Assembly: GCF_030690725.1 (NCBI RefSeq)
Contig: NZ_JAUYGD010000014.1
Coordinates: 1-50,002, forward strand
Origin: Pseudomonas sp.
GTDB taxonomy: Bacteria; Pseudomonadota; Gammaproteobacteria; Pseudomonadales; Pseudomonadaceae
Direction: 5' to 3'
DNA length: 50,002 nucleotides
A program made the translations under genes and the position numbers. Every line of letters begins with the position of its first letter. The stretch's first letter is position 1. Below the pieces are notes generated by a model, which had not been told where the DNA came from, made no database searches, and saw only the letters and a program-made list of their open reading frames with translations. Of this stretch, positions 9,017 through 18,489 are shown piece by piece.

Positions 9017-10249
9017 CTACGCTCGAGGGTGGTTCTGGCGAAATTTCTGGAGCGCCTGCAGGCGTTCTTCCTGCAATGCGCTGCCCAGTTCGGCCCCTTG
9101 CAGGCCGCGTGCGAGCAGTGGTTGCACAGCCACTGCTCGGGCGGCGTGCATGGCCGCGCGCAGGTAGTCGGCTTGCGGGTATTCGCGTTGCTCCAGGCCG
9201 AGGCGGCCGCGGGCGTCCATTTCACAGGCGGCGATAAACTCTTCAAAGCGCTGCGGACGGCGAAACACGTCGAAGCTTTGCAGCAGCTTGAGCAGGGTTG
9301 AGGCTTTCAGCTCTAGGGCGCGATGGCCGTGGGTGTGGAATTCGCCGACCTGCAGGGCCAGTTCCTGACAATCCTTGGGCGCCTTGCAGCGCTGGTTGAT
9401 CGCGCGGATCAGCTTCAGCCCGGTGTGCTCGTGGGCGATATGCCTTGGCCACTCGGCTTCGGGCGTCAGGCCTTTGCCGACATCGTGCAGCAGGCAGGCC
9501 CAGCGTACGGTCAGTGGTTGCTGGTGTTCGGCGCACTGGCGCAGCACGCTGAGTACATGCTCGCCGGTGTCGATTTCTGGGTGATGGGCGGCGGGTTGCG
9601 GTACGCCGAACAGTGTATCGACCTCGGGCAGCAGCTCGCGCAGCGCGCCGCAGTCGCGCAGCACCTGGATAAATACATCCGGGCGCGGCTCCATCAAGGC
9701 GCGGGAAATTTCCTTCCAGCTGCGCTCCGGCGTCAGCGCGCTTAGCTCGCCGGATTCGCTCAGTTCGCGCATCAGTGCCATGGTTTCAGGCGCTACGCTG
9801 AAGCCCAGTGGCGCGTAACGGGCGGCAAAGCGCGCCACGCGCAATACGCGCAGCGGGTCTTCGGCGAAGGCGGGGGAAACGTGGCGCAGCAGCTTGGCAT
9901 CGAGGTCACGCTGACCGCCATAGGGATCGATCAGCTTGCCCTGATCGTCCTCGGCCATCGCGTTGACGGTCAGGTCGCGGCGGATCAGGTCCTCTTCCAG
10001 GGTGACTTCCGGGCTGGCGAAGAAGGTAAAGCCGCCGTAGCCGCGTCCGCTCTTGCGCTCGGTGCGGGCCAGGGCGTATTCCTCACCGCTTCGCGGGTGC
10101 AGAAATACCGGAAAGTCGGCACCCACCGGGCGGTAGCCCAGCTCAAGCATCTGCTCGGCGCTGGCGCCGACCACTACCCAGTCGATCTCGCTAACCTCGC
10201 GGCCTAACAGGCGATCACGCACTGCGCCGCCTACTTTGTAAATCTGCAT
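9017..10249 (-). CDS. cca: CCA-adding enzyme with HD domain
   Basis: Class II tRNA nucleotidyltransferase that adds or repairs the 3' CCA end of tRNAs. It starts [16 protein letters not shown] and has the NTP-selection and metal motifs, RRDLTVNAM and [16 protein letters not shown], followed by an HD phosphohydrolase domain ([11 protein letters not shown]) typical of gammaproteobacterial Cca. Length 410 is normal. Odd point: the catalytic DxD motif reads E21-I-D23 where E. coli has D21-R-D23; Asp23 is kept. Glutamate can sometimes ligate metal, so activity is likely but not certain. Monocistronic or leading into yfiR. Confidence 0.96.
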   Translation of the reverse strand: MQIYKVGGAVRDRLLGREVSEIDWVVVGASAEQMLELGYRPVGADFPVFLHPRSGEEYALARTERKSGRGYGGFTFFASPEVTLEEDLIRRDLTVNAMAEDDQGKLIDPYGGQRDLDAKLLRHVSPAFAEDPLRVLRVARFAARYAPLGFSVAPETMALMRELSESGELSALTPERSWKEISRALMEPRPDVFIQVLRDCGALRELLPEVDTLFGVPQPAAHHPEIDTGEHVLSVLRQCAEHQQPLTVRWACLLHDVGKGLTPEAEWPRHIAHEHTGLKLIRAINQRCKAPKDCQELALQVGEFHTHGHRALELKASTLLKLLQSFDVFRRPQRFEEFIAACEMDARGRLGLEQREYPQADYLRAAMHAARAVAVQPLLARGLQGAELGSALQEERLQALQKFRQNHPRA

Positions 10250-10300
10250 GACTAATCCTCCGTTGTGCAGAGCATAACGGCTGGATAGTCAGGCTGTCTG

Positions 10301-10813
10301 TTAAGGGGTGGCTTTGGGGATCTGCTGCAATAGCGCTTGCGTGGCGCGCTCCAGTAGTTCGGCGCTGTCTTTGGCGGGGCTTAGGCCGGTGCTGATCAGG
10401 CCTTCCCAGAGGATTTGCTGTTCCGGTGTGGTCAGGCGGATGCGCAGGGTGCCGGTTTCATCGCGCAGGCGGTGGATCGCCTGGTAAGGGCCGAGCGGGG
10501 CTGGTGGGGCGGCGTCGACCTTGAAGTCCAGCGGGCTGTCCTGCACCGCCAGCCAGTAATACACCTGAATCTCTGCCTGCGGGTTGGCCTGGTAACCGCG
10601 TGTGCTCAGGCCTTCGCGCAGCAATTGTTCAAGCTGTGTATAGCGCTCGGCAAATGGCACGTCGCCTGCTACGGCCTGTTCGGCAGCAATCAGGCTGAAG
10701 TTGCGCTTGCCCGTCAGTTCGGCGCTGGCGGGGGTTAGCACCTGGGCGCGCGGCAGCTGGTTGCTGCAGGTGGCCAGTGCCAGGCACAGCAGTAATACGA
10801 TAAACAGGCGCAT
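10301..10813 (-). CDS. Uncharacterised small exported protein, lipoprotein-like
   Basis: I do not recognise a named family. The start at 10813 gives MRLFIVLLLCLALATCSNQ, a typical secretion signal. Cys16 could be lipidated, but threonine before it makes the lipobox atypical. An upstream in-frame start would add 22 residues ahead of the signal and is unlikely. The mature part (about 155 residues) contains QVYYWLAVQ and LRIRLTTPEQQILWEG and may form an alpha/beta envelope domain like that of DUF4136-type lipoproteins; that is only a resemblance. It sits between spoVR and cca on the same strand, 50 bp before cca. Confidence 0.75.
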   Translation of the reverse strand: MRLFIVLLLCLALATCSNQLPRAQVLTPASAELTGKRNFSLIAAEQAVAGDVPFAERYTQLEQLLREGLSTRGYQANPQAEIQVYYWLAVQDSPLDFKVDAAPPAPLGPYQAIHRLRDETGTLRIRLTTPEQQILWEGLISTGLSPAKDSAELLERATQALLQQIPKATP

Positions 10814-10875
10814 CGGCAGATTCCCGGTTGGTCTGCTGCGCATGCTGGTGCTTGGCATCGTGGGCGCGCAACCGA

Positions 10876-12444
10876 TCAAATGGGCGGGATCATCAGGTCG
10901 AGGCGCGGGTAGTCGCTGTCATGTTCGGCTTCATGCTTGGGCGGCACGTGCTGGGTGCCGATCAGCTGTTCGCCCTGGTACAGCTCCAGGTGGATATTGA
11001 ACCCCCACAGGCGGTGCAGGTGTTTCAGCACCTCCTCGGTGGAGCTGCCCAGCGGTTTGCGGTCGTGCTGCTGGTGGCGCAGGGTCAGCGAGCGGTCGCC
11101 ACGGCGGTCGATGCTCCAAATCTGCACATTAGGTTCGCGGTTGCCCAGGTTGTATTGCGCGGCCAGGGTTTCCCTAATCTGCTGGTAGCCGGGTTCGTCG
11201 TGGATCGCCGGGACGTAGAGTTCGTCTTTCTGGTCGTCATCGAGAATGCTGAACAGCTTGAGGTCGCGGATCACTTTGGGTGACAGGTACTGCAGGATAA
11301 AGCTCTCGTCCTTGAAGCTGTTCATGGCGAATTTTAGGGTCGTGAGCCAGTCGCTGCCGGCAATGTCGGGGAACCAGCGGCGATCTTCCTCAGTAGGCGC
11401 TTCGCAGATGCGGCGAATATCGCGATACATGGCAAAGCCCAGCGCATAGGGGTTGATGCCGCTGTAATAGGGGCTGTCGAATGGCGGCTGATAGACCACG
11501 CTGGTGTGCGACTGCAGGAACTCCATCATAAAACCTTCGGTCACCAGGCCTTCGTCGTACAGATCGTTCATCAGGGTGTAGTGCCAGAAGGTGGCCCAGC
11601 CTTCGTTCATCACCTGCGTTTGACGTTGTGGGTAGAAGTACTGGGCAATCTTGCGCACGATGCGAATGATCTCGCGCTGCCAGGGCTCGAGCAGCGGGGC
11701 GTGTTTTTCCAGGAAATACAGGATGTTTTCCTGCGGCTCGGCGGGGAAGCGCTTGTTGTCCTTGTCGCCGCCCTTGCTGGTGTTTTTCGGGATGGTGCGC
11801 CAGAGGTCGTTGATCTGCTTTTGCAGGTGCTCTTCGCGGTCTTTCATGCGTCGCCGTTCTTCCTCGGCGGAAATCGGGTAAGGGCGCTTGTAGCGGTCGA
11901 CGCCGTAGTTCATCAGGGCGTGGCAGGAGTCGAGCAGGTCCTCCACCGCGTCGATGCCGTGGCGCTCTTCGCACTGCATGATGTACTGCTTGGCAAACAC
12001 CAGGTAATCGATGATCGAGCTGGCGTCGGTCCAGGTGCGGAACAGGTAGTTGCCCTTGAAGAAGCTGTTATGGCCGTAGCAGGCATGGGCGATCACCAGG
12101 GCCTGCATGCAGATGGTGTTTTCTTCCATCAGGTAGGCGATGCAGGGGTCGGAGTTGATCACGATTTCGTAGGCCAGGCCCATCTGCCCGCGCTTGTAGC
12201 CCTTCTCGGTGCTGAGAAAGTGCTTGCCGTAGGACCAGTGGTGGTAACCCAGCGGCATACCGACGGAGGCGTAGGCGTCCATCATCTGTTCGGCGGTGAT
12301 CACCTCGATCTGGTTGGGGTAGGTGTCCAGCGCATAACGTTCGGCGAGGCGGCCGATTTCGCGGTCGTACTGACGGATCAGCTCGAAGGTCCATTCCGAG
12401 CCGGTGGAGATCGGCTGGCGGCGCTTGTCTTTGCTGTTGCTCAT
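10876..12444 (-). CDS. SpoVR family protein (YcgB)
   Basis: Protein of the SpoVR/YcgB family, named after a Bacillus spore-cortex gene but common in non-sporulating bacteria, where its biochemical function is not settled. The ATG at 12444 overlaps the yeaH stop by 4 bp and gives [18 protein letters not shown], 522 residues, the usual length. Conserved family stretches seen are [28 protein letters not shown] and EGWATFWHY; the His/Glu-rich pattern suggests a metal site. Third gene of prkA-yeaH-spoVR, which in E. coli (yeaGH, ycgB) is stationary-phase and nitrogen-stress induced. Confidence 0.95.
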   Translation of the reverse strand: MSNSKDKRRQPISTGSEWTFELIRQYDREIGRLAERYALDTYPNQIEVITAEQMMDAYASVGMPLGYHHWSYGKHFLSTEKGYKRGQMGLAYEIVINSDPCIAYLMEENTICMQALVIAHACYGHNSFFKGNYLFRTWTDASSIIDYLVFAKQYIMQCEERHGIDAVEDLLDSCHALMNYGVDRYKRPYPISAEEERRRMKDREEHLQKQINDLWRTIPKNTSKGGDKDNKRFPAEPQENILYFLEKHAPLLEPWQREIIRIVRKIAQYFYPQRQTQVMNEGWATFWHYTLMNDLYDEGLVTEGFMMEFLQSHTSVVYQPPFDSPYYSGINPYALGFAMYRDIRRICEAPTEEDRRWFPDIAGSDWLTTLKFAMNSFKDESFILQYLSPKVIRDLKLFSILDDDQKDELYVPAIHDEPGYQQIRETLAAQYNLGNREPNVQIWSIDRRGDRSLTLRHQQHDRKPLGSSTEEVLKHLHRLWGFNIHLELYQGEQLIGTQHVPPKHEAEHDSDYPRLDLMIPPI

Positions 12445-13712
12445 GTGGCTAGCCTCCGCTGGAACAGGTCGCGGAATACCGGGTAGATGTCGCCGGCCGA
12501 TACCAGCTGCTGCTGGGCGAAGGTGTCGGCGAAGGCATCGCTGACCTGCTCGTATTCGAACCACAGCGCTTGGTGTTCGCGCGGGGTGATCTCGACGTAG
12601 GTGAAGTACTGCACGAACGGCATGATCTGCTTGATCAATATATCCCTGCAGATCGGCGAGTCATCATTCCAGTTGTCGCCATCCGACGCCTGGGCGGCGT
12701 AGATATTCCATTCATTGATCGGGTAACGCTCGGCCATGATCTCCTGCATCAGCTTGAGCGCGCTGGAAACGATGGTGCCGCCGGTCTCTCGCGAGTAGAA
12801 GAACTCTTCTTCGTCGACCTCGCGGGCGCTGGTGTGGTGGCGGATAAACACCACCTCGATCTTGTCGTAGTTCCGTTTGAGGAACAGGTACAAGAGGATA
12901 AAGAAGCGCTTGGCGATGTCCTTGGTCGACTGGGTCATGGAGCCGGAGACGTCCATCAGGCAGAACATCACCGCCTTGGAGCTGGGGTTGGGCTGTTTGA
13001 CCAGCAGGTTGTACTTGAGGTCGAAGGTGTCGAGGAAGGGAATGCGCTTGATCCGCGCGCGCAGCTTGCTGACTTCCTCTTCAAGCGTCTGGATATCGCC
13101 GAGGTTGTCCGGTTGCTCCAGCTTCAGGCGTTCCAGTTCGGCCTGGGCGCTCTTGAGTTTGTTGCGGCTGCTGCCTGAGAGCGCAATACGCCGGGCATGG
13201 GCCGAGCGCAGGGTGCGGACGATATTGATGCGCGACGGGTTGCCTTCATTGCTGATACCGGCGCGCACGCTTTTGAAGGTGTCGCTGCCGGTCAGGTGGC
13301 GTTTGATCAAATTGGGCAGTTCGAGGTCCTCGAACATAAAGTCGAGGAATTCTTCCTGGGTGATCTGGAAGACGAACTCGTCCATGCCTTCGCCGGAGTT
13401 GCTCGCCTTGCCGGCACCTTGGCCGCTGCCACCGCCTTGCGGGCGGGCAATCTTCTCGCCGCTGGTGAATTCACGGTTGCCGGGATGGACGGTGGTCTGG
13501 CGGCCGCCACGGCCGTGGTGCAGCACCGGCTCGTCGATGTCGCGGCCAGGGATGCTGATCTGTTCGCCGTGCTCCATGTCGGTGATGGAGCGGCGGCTGA
13601 CCGCCTCTTCTACGGCCTTCTTGATGTGGTCGCGGTAGCGCCGCAGAAAGCGCTGGCGGTTTACCGTGCTCTTGTTCTTGCCGTTCAGGCGTCGGTCGAT
13701 CACATGGCTCAT
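12441..13712 (-). CDS. yeaH: YeaH/YhbH family protein with von Willebrand A domain (DUF444)
   Basis: Partner of the PrkA kinase; molecular role unknown. The 423-residue protein has a basic, Gly-rich N-terminal half with a coiled coil near residues 183-222 and a C-terminal VWA-like domain whose MIDAS metal site DVSGS is intact (Asp254, Ser256, Ser258). The ATG at 13712 is preceded by GGAGGG; an upstream in-frame start would add 14 residues. It overlaps spoVR by 4 bp and follows prkA after 99 bp that contain a stem-loop. Family membership is clear. Confidence 0.95.
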   Translation of the reverse strand: MSHVIDRRLNGKNKSTVNRQRFLRRYRDHIKKAVEEAVSRRSITDMEHGEQISIPGRDIDEPVLHHGRGGRQTTVHPGNREFTSGEKIARPQGGGSGQGAGKASNSGEGMDEFVFQITQEEFLDFMFEDLELPNLIKRHLTGSDTFKSVRAGISNEGNPSRINIVRTLRSAHARRIALSGSSRNKLKSAQAELERLKLEQPDNLGDIQTLEEEVSKLRARIKRIPFLDTFDLKYNLLVKQPNPSSKAVMFCLMDVSGSMTQSTKDIAKRFFILLYLFLKRNYDKIEVVFIRHHTSAREVDEEEFFYSRETGGTIVSSALKLMQEIMAERYPINEWNIYAAQASDGDNWNDDSPICRDILIKQIMPFVQYFTYVEITPREHQALWFEYEQVSDAFADTFAQQQLVSAGDIYPVFRDLFQRRLAT

Positions 13713-13746
13713 AACTGCCCTCCGTGCGCTGCAGACATCAGGCGCA

Positions 13747-13790
13747 GCCAGCACAGGGCGGCGTTGGTCGCGCGCCCTGTTGCCGCTGGC
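13747..13790 (-). other. Stem-loop in the prkA-yeaH intercistronic region
   Basis: An 8-bp stem ACAGGGCG/CGCCCTGT (13753-13760 with 13773-13780) is extended by GCCAGC/GCTGGC (13747-13752 with 13785-13790) across a 4-base bulge. It has no T-tract, so mRNA processing or 3' protection of prkA mRNA is more likely than termination. This is inference from the fold drawn by eye. Confidence 0.45.
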
Positions 13791-13811
13791 AGCCTGTTGC
13801 GTCAGGCCGCG

Positions 13812-15734
13812 TTATTGCGATTTACGAACCCGCAGATACCACTCGGACAGCAGGCGCACCTGCTTGTCGGTGTAGCCGCGCTCGACCATGCGAGTGACGA
13901 AGTCGTTGTGTTTCTGTTGATCCTCCTTGCTCGCTTTGGCGTTGAAGCTGATGACCGGCAGCAGGTCTTCGGTGTTGGAGAACATCTTCTTCTCGATCAC
14001 CACGCGCAGTTTTTCGTAGCTGAGCCAGGTCGGATTCTTGCCATTGTTGTTGGCGCGGGCGCGCAGCACGAAGTTGACGATCTCGTTGCGGAAATCCTTC
14101 GGGTTGCTGATGCCGGCCGGTTTTTCGATCTTCTCCAGCTCCTCGTTGAGGGCTACGCGATTGAGGATCTCGCCGGTTTCCGGGTCGCGGTCTTCCTGAT
14201 CCTGAATCCAGAAATCGGCGTACAGCACGTAGCGGTCGAAGATGTTCTGCCCGTACTCGCTGTAGGACTCCAGGTAGGCGGTCTGGATTTCCTTGCCGAT
14301 AAACTCGATATAGCGCGGCGCCAGGTATTCCTTGATAAAGCGCAGATAGCGCTCGCGCACCTCGGCGGGGAACTGTTCCTGCTCGATCTGCTGCTCCAGC
14401 ACATACAGCAGGTGCACCGGGTTGGCGGCGATCTCGTGGGGGTCGAAGTTGAACACTTTGGAGAGGATCTTGAAGGCGAAGCGGGTCGACAGGCCGTTCA
14501 TGCCTTCATCCACGCCGGCGGTGTCGCGGTACTCCTGAATCGACTTGGCCTTGGGGTCGGTGTCCTTGAGGTTTTCGCCGTCGTACACGCGCATCTTCGA
14601 GTACACGTTGGAGTTTTCCGGTTCTTTCAGGCGGCTGAGCGTGGAGAACTGCGCGAGCATCTTCAGCGTGTCCGGCGCGCAATGAGCTTTGGCCAGGGAG
14701 CTGTTGAACAGCAGTTTGTCGTAGATCTTGATCTCGTCGGTCACGCGCAGGCAGTACGGCACCTTGACGATATAGATACGGTCGATGAAGGCCTCGTTGT
14801 TCTTGTTGTTGCGGAAGCTATGCCATTCCGACTCGTTGGAGTGGGCCAGCAGGATGCCGCTGTAGGGGATCGCGCCGAGGCCTTCGGTGCTGTTGTAGTT
14901 ACCTTCCTGGGTGGCGGTCAGTAGTGGATGTAGCACCTTGATCGGCGCCTTGAACATCTCGACGAATTCCATCAGGCCCTGGTTGGCCCGGCACAGTGCG
15001 CCCGAGTAGCTGTAGGCGTCGGCGTCGTTTTGCGGGTACTCCTCGAGCTTGCGGATGTCTACCTTGCCGACGAGGGCGGAGATGTCCTGATTGTTCTCAT
15101 CGCCCGGCTCGGTCTTGGCCACGGCAATCTGGTTAAGGATCGAAGGATAGAGTTTGACCACGCGGAACTGGCTGATATCGCCACCGAACTCCTGCAGTCG
15201 CTTGGTGGCCCAGGGCGACATGATGCTGTTGAGGTAGCGCCGCGGAATGCCGTAATCCTCTTCGAGGATGGCGCCGTCTTCGGCGTCGCTGAACAGCCCT
15301 AGCGGTGACTCGAATACGGGTGAGCCCTTGATCGCGTAGAACGGCACTTTCTCGATCAGGTGCTTGAGCTTTTCCGCCAGCGACGATTTACCGCCGCCCA
15401 CCGGGCCGAGGAGGTAGAGAATCTGTTTCTTCTCTTCCAGGCCCTGCGCCGCATGGCGGAAGTAGGAAACAATCTGGTCGATGCACTCTTCCATGCCATG
15501 GAAGTCGGCAAAGGCCGGGTAGCGGCGTATCACTTTGTTGGAAAAAATCCGCGACAGCCGTGGGTCGGTCGAGGTGTCGAGCAGTTCCGGCTCGCCAATC
15601 GCCAGCAACAGGCGCTCGGCTGCCGAGGCGTAGGCGCTGCGATCCTGTTTGCACAGTTCGAGGTACTCCTGGAGGGAGAATTCCTCCTGGCGAGTCGCTT
15701 CGAAACGTTGTTGGAAGTGGCTGAAAATGCTCAT
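13812..15734 (-). CDS. prkA: PrkA family serine/threonine kinase (YeaG)
   Basis: AAA+-type ATPase with a C-terminal kinase-like PrkA domain. E. coli YeaG is a stationary-phase protein linked to nitrogen starvation survival, and Bacillus PrkA has been reported as a kinase or as a protease. The 640-residue protein has Walker A GPVGGGKSS (110-118) in the N-terminal AAA_PrkA domain and ends in the conserved DKQVRLLSEWYLRVRKSQ. Length is normal. It leads the prkA-yeaH-spoVR cluster. A possible promoter lies about 165 bp upstream. Confidence 0.96.
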   Translation of the reverse strand: MSIFSHFQQRFEATRQEEFSLQEYLELCKQDRSAYASAAERLLLAIGEPELLDTSTDPRLSRIFSNKVIRRYPAFADFHGMEECIDQIVSYFRHAAQGLEEKKQILYLLGPVGGGKSSLAEKLKHLIEKVPFYAIKGSPVFESPLGLFSDAEDGAILEEDYGIPRRYLNSIMSPWATKRLQEFGGDISQFRVVKLYPSILNQIAVAKTEPGDENNQDISALVGKVDIRKLEEYPQNDADAYSYSGALCRANQGLMEFVEMFKAPIKVLHPLLTATQEGNYNSTEGLGAIPYSGILLAHSNESEWHSFRNNKNNEAFIDRIYIVKVPYCLRVTDEIKIYDKLLFNSSLAKAHCAPDTLKMLAQFSTLSRLKEPENSNVYSKMRVYDGENLKDTDPKAKSIQEYRDTAGVDEGMNGLSTRFAFKILSKVFNFDPHEIAANPVHLLYVLEQQIEQEQFPAEVRERYLRFIKEYLAPRYIEFIGKEIQTAYLESYSEYGQNIFDRYVLYADFWIQDQEDRDPETGEILNRVALNEELEKIEKPAGISNPKDFRNEIVNFVLRARANNNGKNPTWLSYEKLRVVIEKKMFSNTEDLLPVISFNAKASKEDQQKHNDFVTRMVERGYTDKQVRLLSEWYLRVRKSQ

Positions 15735-15897
15735 GACTTCACCTCGCTCGATGCGCAGAGCCGGTGCGGGGTCGGTCAGGTGCTTGGCAGCTCCGGTGCG
15801 GATGCAGCCGGGATAAAACCCCCGAACACCTAAAAGTCATACCGATGGCCCGATGCCGTTTGGCCGGCTCTACCTTGTTTTGGATGGCCTGAGCTAA

Positions 15898-15924
15898 AGG
15901 ATAGTTCGGAATCGGCGGGGTCAA
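15898..15924 (-). promoter_or_regulatory. Possible prkA promoter, RpoS-like -10
   Basis: On the minus strand TTGACC (15924-15919) lies 15 bp before TATCCT (15903-15898), and the -10 in context reads CTATCCT, close to the CTATACT preferred by RpoS. The spacer is short for sigma-70. That E. coli yeaGH is RpoS-dependent fits, but this is a weak sequence call. The rest of the 274-bp gap to glpE shows only the hairpin listed next to glpE. Confidence 0.35.
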
Positions 15925-15972
15925 GGGGCGCGGAACGATAACAGGATATTACCGTTGGTCGGGAGGGCCCGG

Positions 15973-15995
15973 CAGGCCGCTGCTGGTGCGGCCTG
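15973..15995 (-). terminator. Hairpin 13 bp after glpE, possible terminator
   Basis: An 8-bp perfect stem CAGGCCGC/GCGGCCTG with a 7-base loop follows the glpE stop on the minus strand. No T-run follows it, so intrinsic termination would be weak; Rho or simple 3' end protection is possible. Confidence 0.4.
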
Positions 15996-16008
15996 GGCGG
16001 TGAAAAAA

Positions 16009-16338
16009 TTATTCTTCGGTGGCTTGTGCGGTGTCGTCGGGGAAGGTCGCACGCCACAGCTCAAAACCGCCATCGAGGCTGTAGACATCGCTGAAGCCCT
16101 GGCCGACCAGATAAGCCGCCGCGCTCTGGCTGGAGTTGCCGTGATAGCAGGCGACAATCAGCGGTGCATCGAGATCGGCTTGGGTGATAAAGGCGTGCAG
16201 CGAGTGGTTGTCGAGGTGCTGCGAGCCGCTGATATGGCCGGCGGCGAAGCTCTGCGGGTCGCGGATATCGACCACCACGGCGCCTTGCTGGCGTAGGGCC
16301 TGAGCCTGCTCAGGGGGGATACGTTTGAATTCGCTCAT
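16009..16338 (-). CDS. glpE: Thiosulfate sulfurtransferase GlpE (rhodanese)
   Basis: Single-domain rhodanese that moves sulfane sulfur from thiosulfate to cyanide or thioredoxin in the cytoplasm. The 109-residue protein has the catalytic Cys64 in the loop CYHGNSSQ, which matches E. coli GlpE, and the conserved VDIRDP near the N-terminus. The start has AAGGAG upstream and overlaps the apaH stop by 4 bp, so it is translationally coupled as the last gene of apaG-apaH-glpE. Confidence 0.95.
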   Translation of the reverse strand: MSEFKRIPPEQAQALRQQGAVVVDIRDPQSFAAGHISGSQHLDNHSLHAFITQADLDAPLIVACYHGNSSQSAAAYLVGQGFSDVYSLDGGFELWRATFPDDTAQATEE

Positions 16339-17156
16339 GCTTGCTCCTTACAGTCGCAGCTGTATTTCTCGCCGCTATCGATATTCATCAGGGTCATGCT
16401 TGCGCCCCATACGCAGCCGGTATCCAGAGCCACCACGTCGGGTTCCTGGGATTGTCCTTCGAGCGCTGCCCAGTGGCCGAAAATGATCCGTTGGCCACGG
16501 GTCTTGCGCTGTTTGTAACTGAACCAGGGGGCGTAGCCCGGTGGTGCACTGCCGACGCCTTCCTTGCTTTTCAGGTCGAGGGTGCCATCGGCTTTGCAGA
16601 AGCGCATGCGGGTGAAGTAGTTGGTGATCACCCGCAAGCGGGTGACGCCGTGCAGGTCGCCGTGCCACTTGGCCGGCTCGTTGCCATACATGCCGTCGAG
16701 AAACAGTGGCATGAGTGCGTCGTCACGCAGGGCTGCTTCCACTTCGGCGGCGCGTCTGAGCGCTTTGTCCATGTTCCACTGCGGCGGGATGCCGGCGTGC
16801 ACCAGGGCGGTATCGCGGGCTTCGTCGTAATGCAGGAGCTTTTGCCGGCGCAGCCAGTCGAGCAGGTCCGCAGCATCCGGTGCGTCGATAATCTCGCGCA
16901 GGGTGTCGCCTTTTTTCAGTCGCTCGATATTGTGCGCCACGGCCAGCAGGTGAAGGTCGTGATTGCCCAGCACGCAGGTCAGTGCATCACGGATGTTGTA
17001 GAGAAAGCGCAGCGTCGCCAGGGATTCGGGGCCGCGGTTGACCAGGTCACCCACCAGCCACAGTTTGTCCTGCGCCGGATCAAAGGCCACGCGCTCAAGC
17101 AGGCATTGCAGGGGTTTCAGGCAACCTTGCAGGTCGCCGACTGCGTAGGTGGCCAT
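16335..17156 (-). CDS. apaH: Symmetrical bis(5'-nucleosyl)-tetraphosphatase ApaH
   Basis: Hydrolyses Ap4A to two ADP and also removes Np4 caps from RNA. The metallophosphatase motifs are all present: GDLQGC (7-12), [15 protein letters not shown], and the C-terminal GHWAAL and DTGCVWG. Length 273 is normal. It shares one base with the apaG stop (TAATG), and its own stop overlaps glpE. Confidence 0.98.
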   Translation of the reverse strand: MATYAVGDLQGCLKPLQCLLERVAFDPAQDKLWLVGDLVNRGPESLATLRFLYNIRDALTCVLGNHDLHLLAVAHNIERLKKGDTLREIIDAPDAADLLDWLRRQKLLHYDEARDTALVHAGIPPQWNMDKALRRAAEVEAALRDDALMPLFLDGMYGNEPAKWHGDLHGVTRLRVITNYFTRMRFCKADGTLDLKSKEGVGSAPPGYAPWFSYKQRKTRGQRIIFGHWAALEGQSQEPDVVALDTGCVWGASMTLMNIDSGEKYSCDCKEQA

Positions 17157-17536
17157 TAGTGTAACGAGCCCGGCACCGCGAGACGGAAGGGTGCGATCAC
17201 CGCGTCAAAGCGTTTACCGTCGTCGGCGAGCATCTGATAGCTGCCTTGCATGATGCCGACGCGGGTGGTCATCACCGTGCCGCTGCTGTAGGTGTGGCTG
17301 GCGCCGGCCTCGATCAGCGGCTGCTGGCCGATCACACCGGCACCGCGCACTTCCTGCACGCGACCATCGCCATCGGTAATCACCCAATGCCGCGAGAGCA
17401 GTTTGGCCGGCAACTCGCCGTTGTTGCTCACCGTGACGGTATAGGCGAAGGCAAAGCGGTTCTGCTCCGGCTGCGATTGCTCCGGCAGGTAGCGGGTGAC
17501 GACGCTGACGTCGATGTTGTAGCGCGAATCGCTCAT
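17156..17536 (-). CDS. apaG: ApaG protein (Co2+/Mg2+ efflux-associated)
   Basis: Small immunoglobulin-like beta-sandwich protein, linked genetically to cobalt resistance and magnesium efflux; its precise molecular role is unknown. The 126-residue sequence has the conserved [18 protein letters not shown] and GSYQML stretches. Part of the conserved rsmA-apaG-apaH string; rsmA is 41 bp upstream and apaH overlaps by one base. Confidence 0.97.
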   Translation of the reverse strand: MSDSRYNIDVSVVTRYLPEQSQPEQNRFAFAYTVTVSNNGELPAKLLSRHWVITDGDGRVQEVRGAGVIGQQPLIEAGASHTYSSGTVMTTRVGIMQGSYQMLADDGKRFDAVIAPFRLAVPGSLH

Positions 17537-17577
17537 GCGTAATTAACTCAGTGGGCAGATACCCAGTCTAGCCGCTG

Positions 17578-18381
17578 TCAGTCGGCGTTGGGTTGCTCGG
17601 CCAGTTTGTCCGCCAGGCGTACAAACGCAGCCAGGTCCAGTTGTTCAGGGCGCAGGCTGCCGTCGACGCCGGCGGCTTCAATTGCCGCTGCGGGCAGTAA
17701 GTTCTTCAAGGTATTGCGCAAGGTCTTGCGCCGTTGGTTGAAGGCTTCGCGCACCACGCGTTCGAGCAGGTGGTGGTCCTTGGCCGGGTGCGGCAGCACC
17801 TCGTGCGGCACCAGGCGGACGATGGCCGAGTCGACTTTCGGCGGCGGGTTGAATGCGCCAGGGCCGACGTTGAATAGATGCTCCACGCGGCAGTGGTACT
17901 GCACCATGATCGACAGGCGGCCCCAGTCGCCACCGCCAGGCTCGGCTGCCAGCCGCTCGACCACTTCTTTCTGCAGCATAAAGTGCATGTCGCGAATCAA
18001 CGCGGCATTGCTCAGCAGGTGGAAGATCAACGGGGTTGAGATGTTGTACGGCAGGTTGCCGACCACACGCAGGCTGTGCGGCGCGGCCTGCAGTTGGTTG
18101 AAATCGAACTTGAGGGCATCGCCCTGGTTCAGGCGAAAGCGCGGGTTGTTGCCGAACTGGTGTTGCAGGATCGGCACCAGATCGCGGTCGAGTTCAATCA
18201 CATCGAGCTGTGCGCCGCTGTTCAGCAGGCCTTCGGTCAGCGCTCCCTGGCCTGGGCCGATTTCCAGCATGTGCTCGCCTTCGCGGGCGTGGATGGCGCG
18301 CAGGATACGATGGATCACCCCAGCGTCATGCAGGAAGTTCTGGCCGAAACGCTTGCGCGCGCGGTGTTGGTAGTCGGACAT
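17578..18381 (-). CDS. rsmA: 16S rRNA (adenine1518-N6/adenine1519-N6)-dimethyltransferase RsmA (KsgA)
   Basis: Dimethylates two adjacent adenines in helix 45 of 16S rRNA late in 30S assembly. The SAM-binding motif IGPGQGALTE, the acidic residue in IELDRDL and the catalytic NLPYNIST are all present. The N-terminus RKRFGQNFLHD is typical. Length 267 is normal. A stem-loop lies just upstream of the start (18395-18417). Confidence 0.98.
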   Translation of the reverse strand: MSDYQHRARKRFGQNFLHDAGVIHRILRAIHAREGEHMLEIGPGQGALTEGLLNSGAQLDVIELDRDLVPILQHQFGNNPRFRLNQGDALKFDFNQLQAAPHSLRVVGNLPYNISTPLIFHLLSNAALIRDMHFMLQKEVVERLAAEPGGGDWGRLSIMVQYHCRVEHLFNVGPGAFNPPPKVDSAIVRLVPHEVLPHPAKDHHLLERVVREAFNQRRKTLRNTLKNLLPAAAIEAAGVDGSLRPEQLDLAAFVRLADKLAEQPNAD

Positions 18382-18394
18382 GCAGCAGCTCCAG

Positions 18395-18417
18395 GCTTCA
18401 AGGCATCGGCTTGAAGC
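18395..18417 (-). other. Stem-loop in the rsmA leader
   Basis: GCTTCAAG and CTTGAAGC form a perfect 8-bp stem with a 7-base loop, ending 13 bases before the rsmA ATG on the minus strand. It lies where the ribosome binding site is expected and could modulate translation initiation. Without a comparison across species this is only suggestive. Confidence 0.4.
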
Positions 18418-18489
18418 GAATGTAACGCGAGTAGAAAGCCCGGCAGTTTAACAGCATTGACGACGTACGCCCCGTGCCGGGCGTGGCAG

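Noticed and set aside
13197..14924. 575-codon plus-strand frame opposite yeaH and prkA
   Set aside because: Antisense of well conserved genes, no recognisable domains, composition typical of a shadow frame.
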